A stretch of 15,638 nt of DNA from CAZSNH01 sp052388455 (lineage in GTDB: Bacteria; Pseudomonadota; Alphaproteobacteria; Rhizobiales; Hyphomicrobiaceae): the NCBI GenBank assembly GCA_052388455.1, contig JBQTIA010000088.1:1-15638 (forward strand). The letters are read 5' to 3'. Position 1 is the first letter of the stretch. Each line of letters opens with the position of its first letter. The notes under the pieces were generated by a model. That model saw only the letters and a list, made by a program, of their open reading frames with translations, was not told where the DNA came from and ran no database searches. A program made the position numbers and the translations under genes. Below are positions 7,518 through 14,252 of this stretch, one piece after another.

Positions 7518-7567
7518 AGCTCTTTAATTGGCGGCAGGCTGCGATTGATTTCGGATGAGGTAGCAAC

Positions 7568-8758
7568 ATGGCCGCGGTAGCGAGTGAGACGAAGCCATCA
7601 GCGGCGGGTCCCATGCGGCGCACGGCGGCGCCGCAATCCGGCTTCGCACCGTGGAAAGACCCGAGCAAGAAGCCGATCGTCCGCTTCGAGAACGTGACCA
7701 AGCGGTTCGGCGATTTCATCGCCGTCGACAACATCTCGCTCGACATCTACGAGCGAGAGTTTTTCGCCCTGCTTGGTCCGTCGGGCTGCGGCAAGACCAC
7801 GCTGCTGAGGATGCTGGCCGGCTTCGAGAAGCCGACCTCGGGCCGGATCATCGTCGAGGGGGAGGACATCACCGCCCTCGCCCCCTACGAGCGCACCAAG
7901 ATCAACATGATGTTTCAGTCGTATGCGCTCTTCCCGCACATGACGGTCGAAAAAAACGTCGGCTTCGGCTTGCGCCAGGAGGGCATGGACGCGACCAAGA
8001 TCGACGAGCGCGTCGCCGAGGCCATGCGCATGGTCGAGCTGACCAAGTTCGCCGCCCGCAAGCCGAGCCAACTGTCCGGTGGCCAGCAGCAGCGCGTGGC
8101 ACTCGCCCGCGCCATCGCCAAGAAACCCCGCATCATGCTGCTGGACGAGCCGCTCGGCGCGCTCGACAAGCGGCTCAGAGGACAGGCCCAGTTCGAGCTG
8201 ATGCGCATCCAGGAAAGCACGGGCACGACCTTCATCATCGTCACCCATGACCAGGAAGAGGCGATGACGGTTTCGAGCCGCATCGCCGTCATGGATCACG
8301 GCAAGCTGATGCAGGTCTCGACGCCCGGCGACATCTACGAGGCGCCGCAGTCGCGCTACGTCGCCAACTTCATCGGCGACGTTAATGTCTTCGAGGGAAA
8401 GGTCATCGGCCTCGACGGCGCCTTCGCCGACATCAAATGGGCGAACGGCGACGCGATGTTCCGCGCGCCGGCCGGTGCGGGTCTGCAGAAGGATCAGCAG
8501 GTCTGGCTGGCGCTGCGTCCGGAAAAGCTGAAGATCGGCCTCGATCCGCCGGCGAGCGGCGTCAATGCGCTCCCCGGCCGCGTCGACGACGTCGGCTATC
8601 TCGGCTCGATCTCGCATTACCATGTGCATCTCGCCTCGGGTCAGCGCGTTACGGCCTTGCGTGCCAATGCCGCCCATACGGTCGAGCGCACGATCAATTG
8701 GGAAGACAAGGTGTGGCTCGAATGGCCGGCGGAAGCCGGCGTCGTTCTGACGAGCTGA
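7568..8758 (+). CDS. potG: PotG/PotA-like polyamine ABC transporter ATP-binding protein
   Basis: Cytoplasmic ATPase energising polyamine import. The 396-residue product has Walker A GPSGCGKT (70-77), the Q-loop MMFQSYALFPHMTV (Gln117), the signature LSGGQQQR (169-176), Walker B IMLLDEPLGALD (189-200, catalytic Glu194) and the H-loop VTHDQEEAM (His227). The C-terminal third (about 265-396) is a TOBE-type domain containing NVFEG and LRPEK. E. coli PotG (377 residues) matches throughout, including the C-terminal VVLT-like ending. An N-terminal Ala/Pro extension of about 30 residues precedes the first strand. The ATG at 7568 has GAGG (7556-7559) 8 bases upstream. It is the first of the importer genes after the palindromic element. 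Confidence 0.92.
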   Translation: MAAVASETKPSAAGPMRRTAAPQSGFAPWKDPSKKPIVRFENVTKRFGDFIAVDNISLDIYEREFFALLGPSGCGKTTLLRMLAGFEKPTSGRIIVEGEDITALAPYERTKINMMFQSYALFPHMTVEKNVGFGLRQEGMDATKIDERVAEAMRMVELTKFAARKPSQLSGGQQQRVALARAIAKKPRIMLLDEPLGALDKRLRGQAQFELMRIQESTGTTFIIVTHDQEEAMTVSSRIAVMDHGKLMQVSTPGDIYEAPQSRYVANFIGDVNVFEGKVIGLDGAFADIKWANGDAMFRAPAGAGLQKDQQVWLALRPEKLKIGLDPPASGVNALPGRVDDVGYLGSISHYHVHLASGQRVTALRANAAHTVERTINWEDKVWLEWPAEAGVVLTS

Positions 8759-8788
8759 GCCGGACACGCGGGACAGGAACCAAACGTC

Positions 8789-9679
8789 ATGCGCCGCTGG
8801 TACGTCATCGCCATCCCCTACGTCTGGCTGCTGCTGTTCTTCCTCGTCCCGTTCTTCATCGTATTCAAAATCTCGCTTTCGGATGTCGCGACCGCGATCC
8901 CGCCCTACGTGCCGCTCCTCGACCTCTCGGCCGGATGGGAGGGGGTCAAGACCTTCTTCTCAGAGCTCGACCTCGAGAACTACCGCACGATCTTTTCCGA
9001 CGAGCTCTACTACAGCGCCTACTGGTCGAGCCTGAAGATCGCCGGTGTCGCGACATTCCTGACGCTGCTCATCGCCTACCCCCTCGCCTACGGCATGGCG
9101 CGGGCGCCGAAGAGCTGGCAGCCGACACTGGTGATGCTGGTCATCCTGCCGTTCTGGACGTCCTTCCTGATACGTGTTTACGCCTGGATCGGCATCCTGA
9201 AGAACGAGGGGCTGCTGAACATGCTGCTGCTCAGTCTCGGACTGATCAGCGAGCCTCTGACCATCATGAACACGAATACAGCGGTCTACATCGGCATCAT
9301 CTATTCGTATCTGCCGTTCATGGTGCTGCCGCTCTATGCGAGCCTCGAAAAGATCCCCGTCTCGCTGATCGAAGCCGCGGAAGACCTCGGCTGTCCGCCG
9401 TGGAAAGCCTTCTGGCAGGTAACGTTCCCGCTGTCGCTTCCGGGCGTGATGGCGGGTTCGCTGCTGGTCTTCATTCCGGCCGTCGGCGAGTTCGTCATCC
9501 CCGACCTGCTCGGCGGCTCCGAGACGCTGATGATCGGCAAGACGCTGTGGGACGAGTTCTTCAGCAACCGCGACTGGCCGGTATCCTCGGCGGTGGCGGT
9601 GATCCTGCTCTTCCTGCTCGTGATCCCGATCGTGCTGTACCAGCGCAGCCAGCAGAAGCAGCGGGAGGCCGGGACATGA
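8789..9679 (+). CDS. potH: PotH-like polyamine ABC transporter permease
   Basis: Inner-membrane channel subunit, 296 residues with about six transmembrane helices. The binding-protein-dependent permease EAA loop is EAAEDLGCPPWKAFWQVTFP (195-214), the site of contact with the ATPase. Blocks typical of PotH are visible: PFWTSFLIRVYAWIGILKN (121-139), YSYLPFMVLPLYASL and VFIPAVGEFVIPDLLGG (227-243). It lacks the roughly 30-residue cytoplasmic N-terminal extension of E. coli PotH. No in-frame room exists for one, since only 30 bases separate it from the potG stop. AGGAA at 8775-8779 lies 9 bases before the ATG. Its stop overlaps the potI start as ATGA. Confidence 0.92.
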   Translation: MRRWYVIAIPYVWLLLFFLVPFFIVFKISLSDVATAIPPYVPLLDLSAGWEGVKTFFSELDLENYRTIFSDELYYSAYWSSLKIAGVATFLTLLIAYPLAYGMARAPKSWQPTLVMLVILPFWTSFLIRVYAWIGILKNEGLLNMLLLSLGLISEPLTIMNTNTAVYIGIIYSYLPFMVLPLYASLEKIPVSLIEAAEDLGCPPWKAFWQVTFPLSLPGVMAGSLLVFIPAVGEFVIPDLLGGSETLMIGKTLWDEFFSNRDWPVSSAVAVILLFLLVIPIVLYQRSQQKQREAGT

Positions 9680-10530
9680 ACAACCGCTTCTCCTGGTTCA
9701 ACGTCACCTCTATCGTGCTCGGGTTCGCGTTTCTCTACATCCCGATCCTGCTGCTGGTGATCTACAGTTTCAACGATTCGAAGCTCGTCACGGTGTGGGG
9801 CGGATGGTCGACGAAATGGTACGCGGGGTTGCTCGACAATACCGATCTCATGGACGCGGCCTGGGTGACGATCCGCGTCGCGCTGCTGTCGGCGACGATC
9901 GCGACGGTCCTCGGCACGCTCGCGGCCATCGCGCTCGTGCGTCTGGGTCGCTTTCCCGGCCGCACGCTGTTCTCGGGGCTCATCTTCGCGCCCCTCGTCA
10001 TGCCGGAGGTGATCACCGGGCTGTCGCTGCTACTCCTGTTCGTCGCCAACCCGGGGTTCACGCTGCTCGGCTACGAATTTTCGATGTTTCCCGATCGCGG
10101 CTTTTGGACCGTCACCATCGCGCACGCGACCTTCACCATGTGCTTCGCCGCCGTCGTCGTACAGGCGCGTCTGTTCGACTTCGACAAATCCGTCGAGGAG
10201 GCGGCGATGGACCTGGGCGCCACACCAATCAACACCTTCTTCCAGGTGACGCTGCCGATCATCGCGCCGTCCGTCATCTCTGCGTGGCTGCTCGCCTTCA
10301 CGCTCTCGCTCGACGACCTGGTGATTGCCAGCTTCGCGACGGGACCTGGCGCGACCACGCTCCCGATGAAAATCTACAGCCAGGTGCGGCTCGGCGTAAC
10401 GCCCGAGATCAACGCCATATCGACCATCATGATCGCCTTCGTGACCGTCGGCGTGCTGGCCGCCTCGATCCTCACCAAGCGCTCGGCCCAGCGCGAGGAG
10501 ACCGCGCGGCGTCAGGCGGTAAAGGGTTGA
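9676..10530 (+). CDS. potI: PotI-like polyamine ABC transporter permease
   Basis: Second inner-membrane subunit of the importer, 284 residues (E. coli PotI, 281), with about six transmembrane helices. Family blocks are YIPILLLVIYSFNDSKLV near the N-terminus, the EAA loop EEAAMDLGATPINTFFQVTL (174-193) and FTLSLDDLVIASFATGPGA. The start is the ATG at 9676 in an ATGA overlap with the potH stop, implying translational coupling. The same frame stays open far upstream inside potG and potH, but that part is a shadow of those genes. A 48-base gap to the oxidase gene and the common strand suggest one operon. Confidence 0.92.
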   Translation: MNNRFSWFNVTSIVLGFAFLYIPILLLVIYSFNDSKLVTVWGGWSTKWYAGLLDNTDLMDAAWVTIRVALLSATIATVLGTLAAIALVRLGRFPGRTLFSGLIFAPLVMPEVITGLSLLLLFVANPGFTLLGYEFSMFPDRGFWTVTIAHATFTMCFAAVVVQARLFDFDKSVEEAAMDLGATPINTFFQVTLPIIAPSVISAWLLAFTLSLDDLVIASFATGPGATTLPMKIYSQVRLGVTPEINAISTIMIAFVTVGVLAASILTKRSAQREETARRQAVKG

Positions 10531-10578
10531 GCGAACACTTGCCCTTGACGGGCGGGCTCGTTTCGCGACCCTGAATGC

Positions 10579-11853
10579 ATGTCCGAACCGCCGATCACCT
10601 CCTATTACACGGCCACCGCCCACGACCTTCCGGCGTTCCCCCGCCTCGAAGGTCCGGCACGGGCCGACGTCTGTATCGTCGGTGGCGGATACTCCGGAAT
10701 CGTAACGGCGCTGTTTCTCGCCGAGCGGGGATATTCGGTCGTCGTGCTCGAAGCCAACCGCGTTGGATGGGGAGCCTCGGGGCGTAACGGCGGGCAGATG
10801 ATCGCCGGCATCAGCGGGGAAGCCTCGATGCGGCGCCAGCTTGGCCCCAGCGCCGCCAAACTGATTGCCGACATCCGCTACCGCGGCCACGACATCATCG
10901 AGGGGTTGATCGAAAAGCACTCCATCGACTGCGACCTCCGCCGTGGCTGGATGGAGGTGGCCGCCCGGCCCCGCCACATGGCGGATATGCGGGCTTGGGC
11001 CGACGAGATTCGCGCCGCGGGCGGCGGCGAGCATTGGGACATCGTCGAGCCAGAGCAGCTCCGCGGTGTTCTCGACACCAATGCCTATTACGGCGGCATC
11101 ATCGACAAGCGCAGTGGCCATCTGCATCCCCTCAATCTCCTTCTCGGCGAGGCGCGAGCGGCCGCAAAGCTCGGAGTCCGCATTTTCGAGGACTCGCGCG
11201 TCGTCGATCTCGGCGGCGGCGCGAGACCGTTTGCGCTCACCTCGCACGGCCGCGTCGAGGCGGCCTCGGTCGTGCTGGCCGGGGACGCCCTGCATCAGTT
11301 CCGCCAGGGCAGGCTCGATGGGCTGATGTTCCCGACAGGCAGCTACATCATCGCTACCGAGCCGCTGGACGAAGCACTCGGGCAGCGGCTGAACCCGCGA
11401 AATCTCGCCGTGGCCGACAGCAACACCGTCCTCGACTATTTCCGCTTCTCGGCCGATCGCCGCCTGCTGTTCGGCGGCCGCTGCAATTATTCCAACCGCG
11501 ATCCCAAAGACCTCGCCGCCGCGCTCCGCCCGCGTCTCGCGGAAATCTTCCCCGATCTCGCGGACGTGCGGATCGACTACGCCTGGGGCGGGCGAATCGG
11601 CATCGTGATCACCCGCATTCCCGCCATCGGCCGCCTGGAGCCGAATGTCTATTATCTGCAGGGCTATTGCGGGCACGGCCTCAACGCTTCGCACATCGCC
11701 GCCGAGATCGTGGCCGACGCGATCAGCGGCACAAGTGAGCGTTTCGACATGTTCGACCGCATCCGCCACATCCGGCTGCCGCTCGGCCCCTGGGCCGGCA
11801 ACCAGATGCTCGCGTTGGGGATGCTGTATTACCGGGTCAAAGACATGTTGTGA
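10579..11853 (+). CDS. puuB: PuuB-like gamma-glutamylputrescine oxidase (FAD-dependent)
   Basis: Cytoplasmic flavoenzyme of the DAO family, expected to oxidise gamma-glutamylputrescine to the aldehyde with release of ammonia and hydrogen peroxide. The product is 424 residues (E. coli PuuB, 426). The dinucleotide-binding fold is DVCIVGGGYSGIVTALFLAE (30-49), with Glu58 expected at the FAD ribose. RVGWGASGRNGGQ (61-73), characteristic of PuuB/DadA-like oxidases, follows. C-terminal motifs are WGGRIGIVITRIPAIGR and LQGYCGHGLNAS, which cover the flavin. The ATG at 10579 aligns with the family N-terminus; no clear Shine-Dalgarno is present, so translation may depend on coupling to potI. Position behind potI and opposite a PuuA-like ligase supports the substrate; another amine oxidase activity is the alternative. 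Confidence 0.85.
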   Translation: MSEPPITSYYTATAHDLPAFPRLEGPARADVCIVGGGYSGIVTALFLAERGYSVVVLEANRVGWGASGRNGGQMIAGISGEASMRRQLGPSAAKLIADIRYRGHDIIEGLIEKHSIDCDLRRGWMEVAARPRHMADMRAWADEIRAAGGGEHWDIVEPEQLRGVLDTNAYYGGIIDKRSGHLHPLNLLLGEARAAAKLGVRIFEDSRVVDLGGGARPFALTSHGRVEAASVVLAGDALHQFRQGRLDGLMFPTGSYIIATEPLDEALGQRLNPRNLAVADSNTVLDYFRFSADRRLLFGGRCNYSNRDPKDLAAALRPRLAEIFPDLADVRIDYAWGGRIGIVITRIPAIGRLEPNVYYLQGYCGHGLNASHIAAEIVADAISGTSERFDMFDRIRHIRLPLGPWAGNQMLALGMLYYRVKDML

Positions 11854-11859
11854 CGCGGA

Positions 11860-12531
11860 CTACTTGCACGTCTGCCCAAGGCCGTCGCTGCCGCGGCGGG
11901 CGAGGTCCATGTGGAAATGGTCGTGGTGCGCGCGGTCGTAATTGGGGCCGAGCACGGTCGTGAACTCGCGGCAGGCGCCGTCGTGTACCTCTCGCAGGAA
12001 CGAGGCTTCCCGGCCGTCGCTCCGCCACCCGCCCTTGACCGTGATCTTGCGGCCGTCGGCCAGCGTGAAAGACGAAACGTCGAGCGCGTTGGCATAACCA
12101 TGCTCGGAGAGGCGGGCGCCCGAAACATGATTGATCGGCCGGCAACCATAGGAAGCAGCGACGCCGAGTTCCGTCAGAGGGACGCCGAAGTGCCGCCGGG
12201 CAGCGGGATCGACGGTGCCGCTCACCCAGCGCTCGACCTGGGGAATCATGGGGCAGCGCAGCAGGGCCGCCGGTTTCAATGTCACCCGGCCGCCGGCCGC
12301 GGCCGACATCTCGAAGGGGCGTGCCGTGCCGCAGACGCTGGGGCCGCCCAGCGCCGATCGCGTCTGCAGGAAGGGGCTGGTGCGAACGACGCCGGCCGCG
12401 AGGCAGGCGGTCTCCTCCTCTTCGCGCCACGGCTCGTGCTTGGCGACGAAATTGGGTCCGCCCGTGCTGCATCCGAGAACGGCGAGCACGGCGAAAAGAG
12501 GCGGCAGGAGGAGTACGCGACGCAAGCACAT
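11860..12531 (-). CDS. Extensin-like C-terminal family lipoprotein (LAS/M15-type zinc fold)
   Basis: The 223-residue product has a lipoprotein signal ending in LAVLGC (Cys21 lipidated), so it is probably anchored in the envelope. The C-terminal half matches the extensin-like family (PF06904): YGCRPINHV, LSEHGYANALDVSSFTLADG (141-160), FLREVHDGACREFTTVLGP and AHHDHFHMDL (201-210). SEH-x6-D (His144, Asp151) plus His205/His207 recalls the zinc site of M15 and LAS peptidases, suggesting peptidoglycan peptide cleavage, though activity is not established for the family. Five or more cysteines (43, 68, 93, 130, 187) could form disulfides. The name comes from weak similarity to plant extensin regions, not from function. 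The ATG at 12531 has only a weak GAG upstream. Its stop is 6 bases from the convergent puuB stop. Confidence 0.87.
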   Translation of the reverse strand: MCLRRVLLLPPLFAVLAVLGCSTGGPNFVAKHEPWREEEETACLAAGVVRTSPFLQTRSALGGPSVCGTARPFEMSAAAGGRVTLKPAALLRCPMIPQVERWVSGTVDPAARRHFGVPLTELGVAASYGCRPINHVSGARLSEHGYANALDVSSFTLADGRKITVKGGWRSDGREASFLREVHDGACREFTTVLGPNYDRAHHDHFHMDLARRGSDGLGQTCK

Positions 12532-12587
12532 GATCTCGGGACAGTACGGCGACTATGGCTAACGCCCGGTGAATGCCCCATCTTCCC

Positions 12588-12661
12588 CGACACACTCTTT
12601 GCCCTGGATTTCCGGCCGATTTGGGCCGCCGGAATGTCGGCCCCACGTCGGGAGCGTGTCG
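12588..12661. repeat. Nested palindrome A upstream of the extensin-like gene
   Basis: The outer arms CGACAC-a-CTC (12588-12597) and GAG-c-GTGTCG (12652-12661) pair over 9 bases with one mismatch. An inner perfect 7-base pair is TTCCGGC (12610-12616) with GCCGGAA (12628-12634). The inner hairpin loop could alternatively pair as GGCC-GGCC. It is centred about 95 bases upstream of the lipoprotein start and is either a structured leader or a palindromic intergenic element. Confidence 0.5.
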
Positions 12662-12690
12662 TTTCGCCGACGATTGCGGCGCACAATTCC

Positions 12691-12752
12691 AGACCACGAT
12701 CGCTTCGGACCCTTTCAGTCCGAAGCGTGAATCGTCGGTCTCGTCAAAAATC
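12691..12752 (+). repeat. Palindromic repeat, copy 1
   Basis: AGACCACGAT (12691-12700) pairs with ATCGT-c-GGTCT (12731-12741), and CTTCGGAC (12703-12710) pairs with GTCCGAAG (12718-12725), leaving a 7-base loop. This gives about 18 pairs with small internal bulges. A tail TC-GTCAAAAATC follows to 12752. A second, slightly degraded copy in the same orientation occurs at 15499-15561, so this is a dispersed repeat, not a local structure alone. The stem in copy 1 is the more complete. Confidence 0.75.
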
Positions 12753-12855
12753 CTGGCCAGCGATGCGGCTTTGCCTCAGTGCGGGTTTTTCCACAGAATC
12801 CCGGATCGTATACCGGGACTCCCCCGGACACGACCGTAGCTCGGTGCTATGGTTG

Positions 12856-12937
12856 TATCGCGAAGAAAGTGGTGCGTTGCCGGCACTCCCTCCGCCTCTC
12901 CCCCAGAGGCGCTACGGACCCCCGGCATTTCGCGATA
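12856..12937. repeat. Nested palindrome B, three coaxial stems
   Basis: Three inverted repeats share one centre. TATCGCGAA (12856-12864) pairs with TTCGCGATA (12929-12937). TGCCGG (12878-12883) pairs with CCGGCA (12922-12927). CGCCTCT (12893-12899) pairs with AGAGGCG (12905-12911) around a CCCCC loop. The arrangement gives 22 perfect pairs in 82 bases. It may be a structured RNA or a remnant of a palindromic mobile element; no T run follows, so a terminator is unlikely. Confidence 0.6.
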
Positions 12938-13098
12938 ACGTAGTGTGAGTGTTGCGTAGCGTACCTGAGCGTCAAGGCCCCATGCAGTTCACCGCTCGCT
13001 GATTGCCGACATCGACACCCCCGCGATCGTCCTTGCAATCAGCTCAGCCGGTCTTGCTGGGGCCTCATCTTTTGGGGCAGCCTCATCTATCCCTCGCA

Positions 13099-13869
13099 TC
13101 AGGTCTGGCGAGCCAGAAACTCCAGCACCGCCGACTTGAACGTCCGGTCGCCAACGGCCTTCATGTGCTCGCGGCCTGCTATGACGAACGTCTCGCCGCC
13201 CGGGATCAGCGCCGCCAGATCGACCGGCGAACCGCCGATGACGTCCTCGCTGCCCACGGCCACGAGCACCGGGCAGGTGAGAGTGGCCAGCGCCGCAGCG
13301 GTGATCGGATCCCGGGCAGACCGGATGCAGGCCGCCAGGGCCCTCAAATCGCTTTTCGTCTCCTCGGCGAACGCGCGGAAGGTGCGGGCCGTCGGATTCT
13401 TCACGTCCTCGATGCGGGCGGCTTCCAGCGCATGGGCGATGGGCCCGGTTCCGGCCATGCCTCGCACCATGTTGATGCCGAGCCCTCCGAACACCACCGA
13501 GGCAACGCGAGTCGGATGGGCGAGCGCGAGGAACGCCGCGATTCTCGCGCCCATCGAGTAGCCTATGACGTGAGCCCTGCCGACACCGAGGTGGTCCATC
13601 AGACGGCGGGCATCCTCCGCCATCAACGGAGCGCCGTAGTCGGAAAGCTCGTACAATTTCTGGCTTCGGCCGTGCCCCCGGTTATCGAATGCGATCACCC
13701 GATAGCCGGCACCGGTCAGCACCTCGACCCAGCGCGTCGAAATCCAGTTCATATCGACGTTGGATGCAAAACCGTGAATGAGCAGCACGGGCAGCCCGCC
13801 GGCCGTCGCGGCACCCGTAGCCTCGTCGATGTAGGCGATCTCCACGCCGTCGGATCGGAAAGTCGGCAT
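13099..13869 (-). CDS. Alpha/beta-fold hydrolase
   Basis: A 256-residue cytoplasmic hydrolase with no signal peptide. It has the complete catalytic set: the oxyanion HGF (His32-Gly33), FDNRGHGRS (61-69), the nucleophile elbow GYSMGAR (Ser105), the acid GSEDVIGG (Asp209) and the base GREHMKAVGD (His235). It is of single-domain esterase or C-C hydrolase size, with a short cap (about 128-185). The substrate cannot be read from the sequence. The ATG at 13869 has only a weak GGTG-type Shine-Dalgarno; another ATG at 13879 is out of frame. It is divergent from the zf-CHCC/monooxygenase pair across a 115-base gap, so the three may be co-regulated. No terminator is seen after its stop. Confidence 0.88.
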   Translation of the reverse strand: MPTFRSDGVEIAYIDEATGAATAGGLPVLLIHGFASNVDMNWISTRWVEVLTGAGYRVIAFDNRGHGRSQKLYELSDYGAPLMAEDARRLMDHLGVGRAHVIGYSMGARIAAFLALAHPTRVASVVFGGLGINMVRGMAGTGPIAHALEAARIEDVKNPTARTFRAFAEETKSDLRALAACIRSARDPITAAALATLTCPVLVAVGSEDVIGGSPVDLAALIPGGETFVIAGREHMKAVGDRTFKSAVLEFLARQT

Positions 13870-13984
13870 GTCGCACCATTCGGTTTCGCCGCCCTGAATC
13901 CGGACGGACCCCGGCGCTCCCCTATCATTCCACCGGCCGGGCCGCTATGGTCCCGCCACCGCCAACGACAGCAGGAATTGGCCG

Positions 13985-14236
13985 ATGGCCGCCGCCACCG
14001 TCCCGCATCTCGCCAACGACACCGGGGCCGAGAAGATTTTCATCGGCGTCAAGGAATTCAACTGCATGGGCGCACGGCCGCCCTTCGACCATCCGCACGT
14101 TTACCTCAACATGGGAGAGGACGGTCAGATTCTCTGTCCGTACTGTTCGACACTCTATGTGCACGACCCGCGTTTGCCGGCCGGCGAGAGCGATCCCTTG
14201 GGCTCCGTCGTTGCCTCGCGCGAACTCACCGTCTGA
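13985..14236 (+). CDS. zf-CHCC zinc-binding protein, NDUFS6-like
   Basis: The 83-residue product matches the zf-CHCC family (PF10276). Likely zinc ligands are Cys27 (FNCMGA), His36 (FDHPHVYLNMG), Cys51 and Cys54 (CPYCSTLYV). Alphaproteobacterial members are the relatives of mitochondrial NDUFS6, an accessory zinc subunit of respiratory complex I, and this one probably plays that part at the matrix-arm side. AGGA at 13973-13976 lies 8 bases before the ATG. The gene is 16 bases upstream of the flavin monooxygenase and probably co-transcribed with it. No other complex I gene is in the window, which fits the scattered location of these accessory subunits. Confidence 0.87.
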   Translation: MAAATVPHLANDTGAEKIFIGVKEFNCMGARPPFDHPHVYLNMGEDGQILCPYCSTLYVHDPRLPAGESDPLGSVVASRELTV

Positions 14237-14252
14237 TGTCGACCCCCAGGCA

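Larger units (their letters stand above)
12532..13098. other. 567-base non-coding region rich in palindromes
   Basis: This region lies between the start of the lipoprotein gene and the end of the alpha/beta hydrolase gene, both on the minus strand. No open frame in it has family features or a Shine-Dalgarno. Instead it holds three independent nested inverted repeats (12588-12661, 12691-12752, 12856-12937), listed separately. The remaining sequence includes a small dyad CCCGG/CCGGG near 12802-12820 and an imperfect direct repeat of a CCTCATCT-containing unit around 13060-13090. The lipoprotein promoter should lie at its left end, but no clear boxes are seen. Confidence 0.6.

Noticed and set aside
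7598..8767. A 389-codon minus-strand open frame opposite potG
   Set aside because: Antisense to an ABC ATPase with every motif intact; no features of its own.
8437..9675. Upstream extension of the potI frame
   Set aside because: It overlaps potG and potH in another frame and carries Arg-rich nonsense composition; the PotI family N-terminus begins at the ATG at 9676.
10531..10578. TTGACG at 10545-10550 as a -35 box for a separate puuB promoter
   Set aside because: No acceptable -10 box lies 16-18 bases downstream before the ATG, so a dedicated promoter cannot be supported.
10030..11769. A 579-codon minus-strand open frame opposite potI and the PuuB-like gene
   Set aside because: The plus strand encodes two convincing proteins here; the antisense translation is low-complexity Arg/Asp/Gly-rich with no domain signature.
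12782..12792. GGGTTTTT as an intrinsic terminator
   Set aside because: No stable GC-rich hairpin directly precedes the T run.
13947..14252. Upstream extension of the monooxygenase frame
   Set aside because: It runs out of frame through the zf-CHCC gene, which has a good Shine-Dalgarno and all zinc ligands; the FAD fold begins just after the ATG at 14253.
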